Source of the DNA: Cerrena zonata
Lineage: Eukaryota; Basidiomycota; Agaricomycetes; Polyporales; Cerrenaceae
DNA length: 64,000 nt
Assembly (NCBI GenBank): GCA_038087015.1
Contig: JASBNA010000017.1
Location: 620,001-684,000 of the forward strand
Reading direction: 5' to 3'
A program made the translations under genes and the position numbers. The notes beneath the pieces are model-generated. The model was not told the origin of the DNA and made no database searches. It saw only the letters and a list, made by a program, of their open reading frames with translations. Shown in pieces: positions 35,039 through 46,848 of this stretch; position 1 is the stretch's first letter, and each line of letters starts with the position of its first letter.

Positions 35039-37201
35039 TTAGCTGAATGACCAGAGAGTGTCAACACGATCCACAAGTGTAGTTTCTTCCTCGGTCTCGG
35101 CTGTGATGAACCATCTCTTTTGCGTGGGCTCCATAGCTAAGGCAGGCTCTTTTTTAATCCTTCGTTTCGCCTCCGTTTCGTAAAGCTGAATATACGCAAG
35201 AGAATAAGTACCACTATTGCAAGAATAATAAATGGGGTGGTGTTCACTTACCGTTGTGTACGTATGATCCAAGAAATCCTCCAACGAATAACTCGGTTTC
35301 GTAAACGCCTCTTCAAATATCCTCACCAACGTCGATACAGAAGAGTGATAATGTTGCCGTTGGGTATGGAGTTCCCATAACGAAGACTCTATAGCGTTTG
35401 TAAGCGTGGGATTGGGTTCAGACGCATTAAATGGGTCCGATTCGCCTGATGCCATGTCTTCTGCGCGATGGATCATGACCATAAGGGCAGGGTGCTTTTT
35501 GAGGATATTGTAAGTGAAGGGAATAAGCATGATGATTGCTGCGGGAGGGGCGGTGAGGGAGAGGCGGGCGAGTCGTTTGACGAAGGAAGCCAGGAGGGTG
35601 GCCGGTAGTAATCTATTTTATCAATTAGACGAGAAATTTAGACTACGAAGGAATATGGCGTACGTTGAACTAAGGAAGAGTTCTGTTAGACGGAAGAACC
35701 GTGCTCTGTGCTTCACATGGAGTACATCTCGGTCGAGGAAGGCATAGAGACGAGTGTAGAACGAAGGGTAGTCACTGTAATACTTCGATGAGATATGACT
35801 GATGCAAGATGAGAAATGAAAAGTACGAACAGGTTGTATTCCTTGATAAGAGTGAACAATCCATTAAGAGCCAACAAGCCAACAGTTCCTCCATAGTCCA
35901 CACAATTCGCGATCCAGTCCATAACAAGAATAGCACGAGTAAGATGCGGAAGGACGCCTCTATGCATGACATTGAGGGCTCTTGTTGTCAGTGCCTTACT
36001 CTGTTCCGAAGGTCCAATGGACAGTAGAGGCAAAAGAGCTAACCACGTTCTTGTGAACATTGCTCTATGAGAAGCGAGGGAATGTACTGATTGGTGTATA
36101 GTAAGCTTGTGTAGACGAACGGAGGGTTTCTTCGGGTCGGTTGATTTCGGTTCGACGGTGACTTCATCTTCGAAAAATTTGCGCCAGTCGTCTTCATCCT
36201 CTCCATTAGGCGTTTTCTCGGGCTCCTCGGTTTCGTCCTCATCGTCTTCAGCGTTCGAGGTTTTGGCTTTTGGAGGTCGGGCACCGAGCTCTTCAACAAG
36301 CCAGGAATTGAGTTCTGCGCTATCGGTAGGGAAGGTGGTGAGGGATTCGAGGAAAGAAAGTAGATTGTCTGCTGCGTTCGGATGCTCAGATTTGGACCAA
36401 GTCGAGAGCAAGTTCCTGCGAGAAGAGTATATTTGAGAAATTGTAAAAACATGCTATTACGAGAGCATACATACGCGGATTCACGAAGAAAGAACCATCG
36501 CACATCGTCGTGAACACTCAAGTAGTCTTCAACGAATAGGTCACGAACATCAAGTTCAACCTTTCCATCATGCTTCGGGCTTGAGCTTTCCGCTTTGGTA
36601 CGTTTGTGCGAGGAATTGCTTCGAGGTGAGGGAGGGCAAAAGAGTAGACCGTATACGATTCTCTTAAAATGTGAGATGTGGAATTGAGGTTGAGGTTTAC
36701 TGCTAGATTCAGCTTTGCTTAGGGATGAAGAAAGATGCTTTTGGATGGATAGAAGAATCTTCAGAGCAGAAGTCTGCATAATCGGAGAAGAATTTAAGCA
36801 GTAACAGTCATATCATTGTCGATATAACTTACTCGAATGGTGGTATCCTCGTCCTTCAGTAAGCTAACCAAGAGCTCGGTATATTCATGCAAACGGTCGT
36901 TCACCCATGTGCGGACAGTTCTAGCTTCTTCATTTGCCGGAGTATTGGTTAAAAGACCATTTGTCAAGATAGTAACAAATGATCGATATAGTGCATATAA
37001 AGCTTTTGTAAGAGATGATGGGTCGGTGGCTTCTTGCGCAATATCAAGAAGGTCGGCTAGCGGATTCAAGGAGCCTTTTGAGGCGACAGCAGCAGTGACT
37101 TGTTCTTCTAGTTGTTGAATTGAAGAGGCGTATATGCGACCTGATTGCTGTTCCGCCCTGCGCTTTTTGTGCGAGTTTGGAAGAGAGGAAGGAGGAGCCA
37201 T
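35039..37201 (-). CDS. Nucleolar complex protein 4 (Noc4), 40S ribosome biogenesis
   Basis: Nucleolar protein that pairs with Nop14 in 40S pre-ribosome maturation and export. The start is ATG 37201 (MAPPSSLPNSHKKRRAEQQS). The N-terminal helical part is IQQLEEQVTAAVASKGSLNP and SALKILLSIQKHLSSS. A variable acidic linker (AEDDEDETEEPEKTPNGEDE) precedes the CBF/Mak21-type domain: MFTRTWLALLPLLSI, ALNVMHRGVLPHLTRAILVM, DWIANCVDYGGTVGLLALNG, DYPSFYTRLYAFLDRDVL, HRARFFRLTELFLSSTLLPA, ASFVKRLARLSLTAPPAAII and FTYNILKKHPALMVMIHR. It ends RVDTLWSFS with TAA at 35039-35041. Every family block is in frame. The closest alternative, Noc1/Mak21 or Noc3, lacks the DYPSFYTRLY block in this form. Confidence 0.93.
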
Positions 37202-38007
37202 GGTTGTCGCGACTTGCAACTTGAAATTTCGCTGCTAGTGCAAGCACGGAAATCAATGATCGGAGAATGATCCGATCGTGTTCTTCCATATTAGGCATCT
37301 TAGCAGGTTCCCTAGGCTGTGCGCACTGTCCCAAATATGAAATGAGGTGTACGCGCAGACTAGGCACTCTCTGGGCCTCGAGGGTGCGTCCAATATCACA
37401 CTAAAATGAACGCACTACTTCCTTGTGCTTCAATATGGTGTTCCTAGGGATACAACTCATCGCCTTTCATCATAACTTGGAGGGTTGAAAATATACAATG
37501 ATGAACACTGCACTACGAAGCAAAATTATATCTCAATCATGGACTCGTGAACAACAACGGAAGCAAAATACGCATGGTCAAGGGCTGGCAGATGATGATT
37601 GCATCATGCACGTTCCCTTTGTTTCATTATGTGTGCATAGCTGTAATACTTCACATGTATAATATATGCCATTCATTTTGCTCTCTCGGGACGGGACGAT
37701 CACCAAAGTTCCAAACTTGTCGACGGTCATCAGCGACGATCGTTGGTATGGACGACCTTGTCCATGGAAACACGGTAAAACCAATACGACATCATGGCAG
37801 CATTGATGTCCTTGGGCTGCCTGTCCCTTGTCAGACCTGATCCCAATTGTTCGACAATGTCGAGGATGTACGGAAAGAGGGAGGAGAGGCAGAGTGACGC
37901 CGAGGACAGCTTTGCCGACAGGGGATCCGTAAGCGCCCAATTCATCTGCACCTGTTTCTCTTCTCCCAACCACTCCTCCCTTTACGTTCTGCTTTCCTCC
38001 GGATGCA
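37202..38007. promoter_or_regulatory. Divergent spacer, NOC4 / STE50-like
   Basis: An 806-base spacer between two divergent starts. A minus-strand open stretch at 37578-38081 overlaps the start of the STE50-like gene and has no domain. Promoters of both genes must lie here; no motif is named. Confidence 0.35.
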
Positions 38008-40422
38008 ATGGATGGCTTTTCAGAACAACGAACAAACATCATCGACTGGGACGAGGTTGATGTACACGCGTGGCTCTGCAAGCTGGGCTTCCCTCAATAC
38101 GAACAACAGATCAGAGGTGCCGTCTTGTTCTTCACGTTGCTATCTCACCTGTCATTCTCACCGCTCTGCCTTAGAACACAATATAACAGGAGATGTGCTC
38201 TGTCTGCTAGATGCAGAGAGCCTGAAGGAGGTCGGCATTGCGACCATTGGACAACGACTTGCCATCTTGAAGGCGGTTTATCAACTCAAGATTGCAAATA
38301 ACATTCCTATCGAGTCCGACCACTATATCCCTCCATGTACGTGCCCTTCATGTCTTTTACGTATCAAATCTGACCGTTACCTAGCGGAAGTCGAAGATCG
38401 GCCAGAACAGCCCAATGTCGACAAACTATATAACCTGCTGCGGGAACAGGGTGCGCTTTCACAATATCGACAATGCCTGTCTTCCGCTTCTTTGCTAAGT
38501 GCTTCATAGGCGACCGACTTCGTACTCTGGAAGAAGAAAACCAACGTCTTAGTAGCAACCTTAGTATATGTCTTGATGACATCAGTAATGTGCGGAATTC
38601 GATTCAGATTAAACCAGTAAGTCACGCCCATATCTTTAGTCGGTTCAACAACTCAGCTTTGCTGCAGGCTGAGAACAGTAGCCCCGTTACACGTCAAACA
38701 TCATTCAAGTGGCCCACATTTGTTAAACCATCACGGTCACCTACCAAACCTACCGCTCCGGAAGTGGAGTCACCTCAAAGTTCCCCGCAACGGACGGAAT
38801 ACGACTTTAACTCTTCACGCGCGGGCGCATCTGCTACCTCAGATAGGTCAAGACAACCAACATCATCTTCCACACCACCATCCTCGTATGTATCGAATGT
38901 GGGTGCGAGTACCAGTAGCTCACAAGCGCCACCACCTCCGAGGCGTCAGGAGAGCTCGGACAACCTCAAGAGCTTCAAGGTCAGCCTTGACGATCCAGCA
39001 TGGAAAGTCTTACCTGCTGCTCTCAAGAAATACAAGATCAATAATGATGACTGGCAAAACTATGCTATGTTTATCTGTTACGGGTCCACAGGTATGATGC
39101 TGTGTAATACAGTGTACCATGTCACTAAAACTTTAATACAGGGAATCGTATCGAGCGTTGTCTGAGTTACGACGAGAAGCCTCTCTTGCTCTTCCAAAAG
39201 CTCAAAGATGCGAAAAAGAACCCTGTTTTCATGCTAAAACACATCAAGGACATTCGGTCTCCCATTGCTGTTGCTCAACAGAAACAGGCGGCACGCAAAG
39301 CTAATTCCGAAACATCGTCCGTCAAATCACCGCCTCTCACAGGTGCATCAGGACATAGTCACGGGCCCACTTCGGGACACGGTCAAGTACACGACTCTCA
39401 GCGCTCTCGTCCACCGATGTTACAGGTCAACAGCAATATGAACTTAACTTCTGTCGCTCCAGGACTCATGTCAGGCGTACCGAATGGTCAGAATGGCTGG
39501 CCAGAAGTGATGTCGCCATCTGTAGAACATAAGGATAGATCAGAAGAACATCTCGCTGACGTTTCGAAGGGCCAAATATCGACAGAAGGGAACGATCCAC
39601 CTATTGTTGTAAGGGAGATTCCACCCTCGACTGGGGTATCGTATGCGGTGGCTATCTACCCGTACATGGCTGAGCAAGAAGATGAGTTTGATGTGGTTGT
39701 GTACGTTGGCATCCCTTTCTCTTGGCCTATGCGACATATTGATCTTATTGGATCTTTAGTGGAGACACTTTCATCATTCTCTCTCGTGCCCGAGGCTGGT
39801 GGGTCGTCCAACGAGATCCGGCAGGCTCCGGGTTGGTCGAACCAGATACATCGAAACAAGGTTGGGTTCCAGCAGGATGTCTACTCGAAACAAATGTCCC
39901 TGTTGCTAGCGCGATTGCAGAAGCAACCTCCCGAGGACATCCATCCTCGGACGACAACAACTCATCTGATCCTGCGAATAAAACGCCCATCTTGCCTTTA
40001 AGCATTCTGTCAACTAGCTTCCCTGGTATCGCTCTGATGGACTATAAAGCAAAGGGAGAAGAGGAGTTGGATCTGATTAAGGACGATACCTTGCGAGTAT
40101 TCAAACGGTATAATCATTGGTCATACGTATGTTTGCTTTTCGACTTCTTCCTCTAGTGATTCTTGTGTACTCATTACTTTATTAGGCTGTCAAGGAAGAA
40201 TCTGGCGACCGTGGCTGGGTACCATCATGGTACATCGGCAAAGTTCCCAACCAGCCCGGTGTTCCGCCGACACCAATCACCAGTGGTACCCCTAGCAACA
40301 ACCTCACCTCTGCGTCTTACTCAATGGATACAGATCGCTTAGATGCTAGTCAACAAGCACAGGTGTCACCAATGTCTTCGGCATTCCCTCCCATGCAGCA
40401 GCGAACAACCGCGGTTGTCTAG
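38008..40422 (+). CDS. STE50/Ubc2-type adaptor: SAM, RA and two SH3 domains
   Basis: Cytosolic adaptor that links Ras/Cdc42 signals to the Ste11 MAP kinase kinase kinase in mating, filamentation and osmostress pathways. ATG 38008 reads MDGFSEQRTNIIDWDEVDVH. The SAM domain follows (WLCKLGFPQYEQQI, LCLLDAESLKEVGIATIGQR), then a coiled segment (RLRTLEEENQRLSSNLS) and a Ser/Pro-rich linker. The Ras-association domain is seen as FKVSLDDPAWKVLPAALKKY and LSYDEKPLLLFQKLKDAKKN. Two SH3 domains close the protein: YAVAIYPYMAEQEDEFDVV with GWVPAGCLLE, and GIALMDYKAKGEEELDLIKD with GWVPSWYIGKVP. SH3 domains on this protein are a basidiomycete trait (Ustilago Ubc2); ascomycete Ste50 lacks them. The stop is at 40420-40422. 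Confidence 0.92.
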
Positions 40423-41857
40423 TTTCATTAGCCTCAGTTCGCTAAAACCATTCCTTCGTTAACCAGCCTCTTGCGAGGCATTGGTCTCCAGGTTCTTTTG
40501 GTGTTCTTTCTTCTTCAATATTGGCCCTTTTGCTGCTGATAAGTACGGTTATTTTCCGCTCATTAATTTCCCCCGTCCTCGCTCTCATTACTTTATTTTT
40601 TCTCATGTGTATACCTTTCATTGTCTTATCGATGATATTTCCGACTGATATTGCATCTCGAGCACTCTTCCTTCCCGGCCTTCTCTTACATCCCCTTATT
40701 CCATTCTCGTCCGCTATCTTCTCCTTCGGTTCCCCTCTTCGGCCCCTTATTCTGATTGTGTTTCGTTCTCATGATCCCGATTCTCCTCTTGTATCTATTA
40801 CTTATTCCAGTCAACTCAACTTGGATTATCAAGTCCCCACTCTCTCATTCGATATTTTCGTTCTGCTTCATGCTATTCCAACTCTGTTCTTGTCATCCTT
40901 TTCTCTCACCAAGCTTCTCGTTGTCCCGAATTTCTTCTCGCCCTCACCGTGTCATATTCGTTCTTTGGACCGACTCCATAACCGCAACTACTTGAATAGT
41001 TCCAATTAGCAGATTTCCTGCCTGATTATCAACCACGCTTTAGGATGCATGGTTGGTCTCTGTGTAGTATTAGATGAATAAAGTTAACATTCGAATTCGC
41101 TCGAATGCATATACATCGAGTTTTATCTCTGACTGTCAGCTTAGTTTGGAAGTTAGGGGATTCGATTAGCATCAGTCTGTGATAAGATGAAACGTGTTGA
41201 GTCCCGTAGCGGGTATAAACAAAGTTCGTTGGAGGATATGCTCTTTATATTTTTAATATCGTGTTGATTCTAGTTAAAGCCATTGCCGTTTATGGATATG
41301 ACATTCCGAATGAGGGCTTTCCGTTTCCCTGTTAGTATACAGGATGTGCCCTGGCCCCTGCCAATGGCGATTGGAAGTCTAAAACGCATTGTGTGGACTC
41401 GAATGGTGCAAACCTCATCTGTTCAACTATTTCTCAACGTGCATTTTATCTGCGTTCCGCTAGTTCTGTACAGTCAAATACACCAGAGAGTATACAACGC
41501 AAGACGATAGCAAAAAGAAATGCATAGCAAATAGTATCTAAAAGCGACTACGAATACTAGAGAAAAGGGAGAACAACTAAGGCGACAGACTACAAAAAAA
41601 TCAAGGACCCGAAAACATGAACAAGAATGAACAAGAGAGAGATGCGTGATCATATCAATGAGTCGCATGTTGAGGATTATCATCGTGTTTAAACAAGCCA
41701 GTCACTTTACCCAGCCTATAAACAGAAAGGCGGCAAAGTTAGGCATCATCTTCGCAAAGCAAATAGTTGCTCACTAGGAGGAGTCACACTCTAAAAATAA
41801 ATATAGAGTGTGCAAATACGATAGAGGGTAAAAGTGTGTGTTATAGATCTACGATGC
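40423..41857. other. Convergent intergenic region
   Basis: About 1.4 kb. The first 600 bases are strongly pyrimidine-rich and give a long open frame (40521-41009) of hydrophobic residues that starts only with TTG; this looks like 3' UTR composition rather than a membrane protein. No other support for a gene. Confidence 0.45.
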
Positions 41858-43532
41858 TCACCATCCACCATTGTGCCGTTTCTTTGAGCTGGTAGGAGAA
41901 ATGGGTGGTGCTTGGTGGTCGTTAGCGTAAGTCTGTCGACGATGAGGACGGTTCTCTCGGTGGTTATGGTCATGCTCTCGGTCTCGGTCTCGAACAATAA
42001 TGTTTTCGGGGTGATGGTGTGATCCAACGTTAGGGTCAGGAACTGAACGTCGAAGGGATGAACGTCGATGACGATGATCCACATCCCTAGGGTTCACAAC
42101 CTGTGGACCTTGCTCTCTTTCCATCTCTGTAGCCCGTTCCCTATGTTCCCGATGTCCAGAATGAGACGGTCGCTTAGTAGAATTAGCAATGTATTGTTCT
42201 GGAGGTGGTTGTTGTTGTTTTTGTTGTTGAGGATGAGTCGCTTGTGAACGTCAGTGCGTCTTGTCCCAAATGGAACTATGGGGACATTTAGAGCCAAGAA
42301 AACCTACCTTGATTCATATTCGGAGGCATATAGGTATTGCGCCGAGATTGGGTGTGAGACCCTGGCCGTGAGGAATACGGAGGAGGTTGGGGGTTGTGAG
42401 AATCAGTGATAGGAACCGAGTACGATTGGGCTGGGTTGTATGGGTTCGCAGTGCTTTGTGGTGGTGGTGCCGTCACAGCAGGAGGCGCATTGCTAGGACC
42501 TCCAGGTAGAGCACCGGCAGGTTGCTCAACCCCATTAATGGTATAGCGTTCATGCTCTGGTGAGCGATAGATTACATGCTCGTTCCCCTTTAAGATGCAT
42601 AATCAGTCAGCTATCTTCCACGGTATTACATGAATAGCACGAACCTGTGCGTCCCGGCGTTTAGTAATAGTCTCGGTCCTTCCATTGATAATCCTTGTCG
42701 CCTGGCTCTGCGAGACCCACTGCCCATTCGACCCAAAAGCAGATGAAGAGCTACTATACACCCTCCGTGTTTCACCAGACGGAAATTCATGACCCGGAAT
42801 GCCGTCGAAGAAGGATCGACCGAATGAGGATCCCAGCAGAGTAGGACCAAACAATGTGCCTCCAAAAGGGTCTCCGTGGCTATGAGGTCCAAAGGGGAAA
42901 TCATCTCGGAAGGGTGATCTTGCAGGGAAGCTACCGCTGAAGAATGGATCATCGTCAAAGTGCCGATGAATGTCGCCGAAGATGGAATTAAACAGGTCAA
43001 AGGGGTCGGTGAAGGCAAAGGGTCGCCTGTTAGAGCCGAATGGGGTGTGGAAGAATGGGTCTGGCATGAAGGAGTCGTATGGGGACCGGAAGTGGTCTGA
43101 TGAAGCCTCGGGAGCGGAGGGCGGAGGCCATACGCCATGTCTATCGTAAAGCTGTTGGATATTAGGGTTGTATGTTGAAGGGCGGTAGGGGAGAGAAAGC
43201 ATACCTCACGATTCCGAGTATCGTTGAGCACTTCGTAAGCGTTGTTCACCTACAGGCGCACGTATATTAGGGCAAGACAATACATAATCGATTTATGTTG
43301 GACTACTTACCAGACGAAATTGCTCCTCTGCTTGAGCTTTCTGCTCTGCTGTGTAGCCTTGGGGCAGCCTATCGGGATGCGTTTGCAAAGCCCGTTTCTT
43401 GTACGCCTTGCGTACTATAGAAGGCGTAAGAGGGTACGTCTCAGTCGATATTCGATGCCGTTTAGACTGCTTACCTTCGTCTGGAGAGGCATTCTTCTGA
43501 ACGCCGAGGAGTTCGTAGAGATTGGAAGACAT
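41858..43532 (-). CDS. J-domain (DnaJ, type II/III-like) co-chaperone
   Basis: Hsp70 partner. The start is ATG 43532 (MSSNLYELLGVQKNASPDE). The J domain is split by a short intron and continues VRKAYKKRALQTHPDRLPQG, with the HPD motif intact, then EQFRLVNNAYEVLNDTRNRE and YDRHG. A Phe/Asp/Pro-rich region follows (PFAFTDPFDLFNSIFGDI, SGSFPARSPFRDDFPFG), like the G/F region of DNAJB6-type proteins, then a Ser-rich turn (RRVYSSSSSAFGSNGQWVS) with TRIINGRTETITKRRDAQ. The second half is low-complexity, Pro-, Gln-, His- and Arg-rich, and ends SSKKRHNGGW at 41858. There is no zinc finger or C-terminal substrate domain. It diverges from IPI3. Confidence 0.88.
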
Positions 43533-43860
43533 GAAGTTGGAAGTTACGAGGTTTATTTGGAATTCGCCAACCCTTTTATACGGTGTGGATGTCGTCGAAC
43601 TTGATGGAAAGATGGAAAGTGCGCCACACGGCCCACACCTATTGTACGCCTTGCCTATGACGGCACGCTTACACAAACTAGCGCCCATAATTCGATCATT
43701 GCTTTTACTACGCTAGCGCTGTGAAATATTCAAATCATTCGCTAATTTCGCTTGTTCAACAAATTTGTTCTTTGTATCGTTACATGAAATTGCTGGGCTT
43801 TGCTGCTCCTTAGACTTACCCATCTCCTAAGGAGGCAACATCCATACAACTCTCTGTAGG
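43533..43860. promoter_or_regulatory. Divergent promoter, J-domain gene / IPI3
   Basis: A 328-base spacer between divergent starts. The plus-strand half before 43861 is pyrimidine-rich. No named motif. Confidence 0.35.
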
Positions 43861-45777
43861 ATGCATCTTCAAGAAATTATTCTCTGCTCGACTTCCCCGA
43901 CCTCCTCTGCTTCCGGGTCTGGTTCCATAACTCTTCACGACATCCAGACGGGGTCTTCACTGGCCTCATTTAAACAAACATCAGCACGGTCTAATTCCAC
44001 AGCTGTTGTTACTACCCAAAATGGCCAAGGAGGGTTTATGCTCTCTGCCCAACCCGAAAAGTCTATTATGAATGTGTATAACTTTCAAAAAGTACGTCCT
44101 GTTTTCCTCCCATCTCATAGGTGGTTGACTACATCTGTAAATATAGGACCAACTGGCACTCAAGATTGTACTACCCGAAAAACTCTCATGTATCGCTGTT
44201 GACCCAAAAGGGTTGTATTGTGCTGGAGGGACATCACAAGGTCGTGTATATCTTTGGGAGGCACGTACGTTCTTACCTTTCTTCATTTAATTTATATACT
44301 GACAGAAACCTTTGTCACGATAGTAGATTGCTTCGGGAATCATGTACAACGCCTGGGATGCACATTATCGACAAGTAAACGTCTTGCGCTTCACGCATGA
44401 TAGCGCTGCGTTGATTTCTGGAAGTGATGATTCTGCTGTTGGAGTTTGGTCGACCTCAAGGTACGCTGCTGCCTGAATGTTCAATCTGTGATACATCAAA
44501 TGACCAACTGGCTTTTTCTAGTTTAGTTGACGACGGATCCCAAAATGACCTCCCAACAGCGTTTTGCACGCTAACGGACCACACGCTACCAATCTCCGAC
44601 ATCGCTGTTGGGATCGGTCTTTTTCCAACTTGCAGAATACTAACAGCCTCAGCAGACCACTCAGTCAAGGTGCGTCCTCCGAATTCGAGATTCACATATG
44701 GAAATACACTAACTGTTACGAAAATAGCTTTGGGACCTATCCACCCATACCCTCCTCACCACATTCCAATTCCCTCACCCGATCCAGATCCTCGCATGGG
44801 ACGTGACCGAACGTTTATTCTTTGCCGCCTCTTCCTCAGAGGAAGGGTCGATCCATCAAGTGAATTTATTCAAGCAGCGAGAAGATAAGTTTGCTAGGTC
44901 TGGGTTGGAGGCTATTGGTGGAGGTGGGATTGCGGATATTATTAGGATTGATGGAGAGGGACAGAGTGAGATGGGGAGGAAGAGGTTGATCAGTGTCGGG
45001 TAAGTTCTTCTACCTCTGTATTTGTGGAGGAAAAATCTAATCTATCGACGTAGTCAATCAATAACAACACTCTCCATCTCCCTTACCTCCTCCCACCTCC
45101 TCGTCGGAACACAACCGGGTCTCATCCAGATCTATGATATTGCCTCCCACCAACTCCTCCGAACAATCTCCACTCACAAGGGATTCTCAATAACCCACTT
45201 GAGTACTATGCTTAAACCACCTGATCTTGTTGGACATGTTAGTCTAAGTCTAGGTGGGGCGGGCGATGCGAAAGAACCAATGCCTGTGAGACATATCACA
45301 CCGTTCCAGAGGATGAGAGATCCAAAGGCAAGAGAGGCACATGAGGTCGGGATCATGTTGCCACCTTCGAGTTCGGTCAGTTCACTTGCATTCATGTCAG
45401 TGTTGTATTGACTCATGTACTCATACACCCAATGCACTTAACAGCGTCCCAACGAAGCGTTCTTCGACTACCCAACAGACGAACTCCTCCGAGACTACTC
45501 AGTCTTCATCCAACCGTCCGGTTCAGACTCTCAAACCCAATCAACGGGTGTATCATTACAAAGTCGAGTCTCGGAGCTAGAGAATGAGGTAGTGAAGTTG
45601 AGAGAACAGTTAGGGAAGGCGAAGGGTATCAATGATACGATGTGGGAGACGGTGGTTCAGAAGATGGTGAATGAGAGTAAAAGTAAGGGTAAGGGCGATG
45701 AGAATGCCGGGAGTGATGGGTTTGTTGCATTGGGTGATGAGGATGAGGGGAGGAGACGGAAGAGGTCGAGAGCATGA
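43861..45777 (+). CDS. Ipi3/WDR18, Rix1 complex WD40 protein
   Basis: Subunit of the Rix1-Ipi1-Ipi3 complex, which acts on pre-60S particles in the nucleus and in replication licensing. ATG 43861 reads MHLQEIILCSTSPTSSASGS. The WD40 repeats are seen as SITLHDIQTGSSLASFKQTS, DPKGLYCAGGTSQGRVYLWE, VNVLRFTHDSAALISGSDDS with AVGVWS, ISDIAVGIGLFPTCRILTAS with ADHSVK, and LWDLSTHTLLTTF. The family's late segments are PGLIQIYDIASHQLLRTIST, EAFFDYPTDELLRDYSVF and a C-terminal coiled coil (VSELENEVVKLREQLGKAKG, NDTMWETVVQKMVNE). It ends in a basic tail (GRRRKRSRA), stop at 45775-45777. The exon before PNEAFF has two possible donors, so one junction near 45400 is uncertain. Confidence 0.9.
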
Positions 45778-45938
45778 TGTTGATTCTCACTCTTTTATGC
45801 AGTCTGCACTTAAGACGAAGATATTTTGTTCGTCATAACCGAGCTTAGCTTGTGGGAGGCTATATAAAAATGAGACTTGCGATGGCTATATGAAAAGCCG
45901 TACAGCAGGAAAGAAAATGTATTCGCAGTAAACATGAT

Positions 45939-46659
45939 TTACGAATCCTTGTTCTCGCCATAATCGGCAGGGTTCTTCCCGTGGTGTTGGTGATTAACCA
46001 AGTTGACCCTGACGTGAACGTTAGTATTTCATGAAGGGTAGTTTCGAGTAGGAAGACACACATAGGGAAGATGCCTATTGGGGCAGAAATAAGCACATAT
46101 TTCATGGAAAGCACAAGCAGTAAGTACGCACTGAATTTGAGTTGCGAGAACGCAGAATTTCTGTATGCGGCACCCTGAACCCATTCAGGTTGGTCTGACC
46201 GGCCGTAAACTGGAAGACCTTGCTGTGCTCGGGCCTCCATTTCTTTTCGGTCCAACTCGTCTTCACGCTTGTTCTCTGTCCAGCCCCAGAATCGAACTGA
46301 AATAAAACACAAAAGCGTTTAGTTTATTAGGTCCGCAACGAATGGAGGAACAGACGTACGACTTGAACGTTGGTATGCGAACAAGAAACCGCCGACAAAA
46401 CCTAGGAGACCACCAAGCCTGAGAGGTGTTTTCATTCTCGATCTTGAGCGGTCAGCCATATCTGTTGCACATTATTAAGTACAACAACCAGGTGTGTTTC
46501 GTTGTATTACACACCCCAGAAATACAAAGCGGCCGGGAAAGCACCAGTGGCAGCAGCCCAGACCCCGAGGTCCGAGAGCCTCATATAACGAATGACACGA
46601 CCAGCATGGGGGTCTGCATCGATGAGTGGGTAGGGAGTCTCTACAACTTTCTCCGGCAT
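45939..46659 (-). CDS. Mitochondrial complex I 21 kDa subunit (fungal NUO-21/NUXM type)
   Basis: Accessory subunit of NADH:ubiquinone oxidoreductase in the inner membrane. The start is ATG 46659 (MPEKVVETPYPLIDADPHAG). The conserved N-terminal domain is YPLIDADPHAGRVIRYMRLS, DLGVWAAATGAFPAALYFW. A second hydrophobic segment is PLRLGGLLGFVGGFLFAYQR. The C-terminal domain is FRFWGWTENKREDELDRKEM, LPVYGRSDQPEWVQGAAYRN and the last exon VNLVNHQHHGKNPADYGENK, ending DS with the stop at 45939-45941. It has at least three short introns. The two-domain plan with FRFWGW and a final NH-rich block is that of the fungal 21 kDa subunit. It diverges from the nucleoporin gene over 189 bases. Confidence 0.88.
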
Positions 46660-46848
46660 CGTTGTGAATGGTATTGGGCAGTCTGTGAGTGGCGGGCGTC
46701 GCAGAAAGGCCAGAGTGCAGCGCCGGAGCACGTGCCCGTGGTAAATGAAAGGGAGGCGTGGGAGATTGGGAGAAACACGCCTCCCATCTATTCTTTGCCA
46801 CAATTCAGCCACTTCCTTCCCTCTCTCCCTCATACAATCTGCCGCACA
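46660..46848. promoter_or_regulatory. Divergent promoter, complex I 21 kDa / nucleoporin
   Basis: A 189-base spacer shared by two divergent start codons. The stretch before the plus-strand start is C/T-rich. No named motif. Confidence 0.35.

Noticed and set aside
37578..38081. Minus-strand open frame of 167 codons
   Set aside because: Overlaps the promoter and first exon of the STE50-like gene; no domain.
40521..41009. Open frame of 162 codons, very hydrophobic
   Set aside because: It starts only at TTG, lies in the pyrimidine-rich 3' UTR of the STE50-like gene, and its hydrophobicity follows from T/C-rich codons. No domain.
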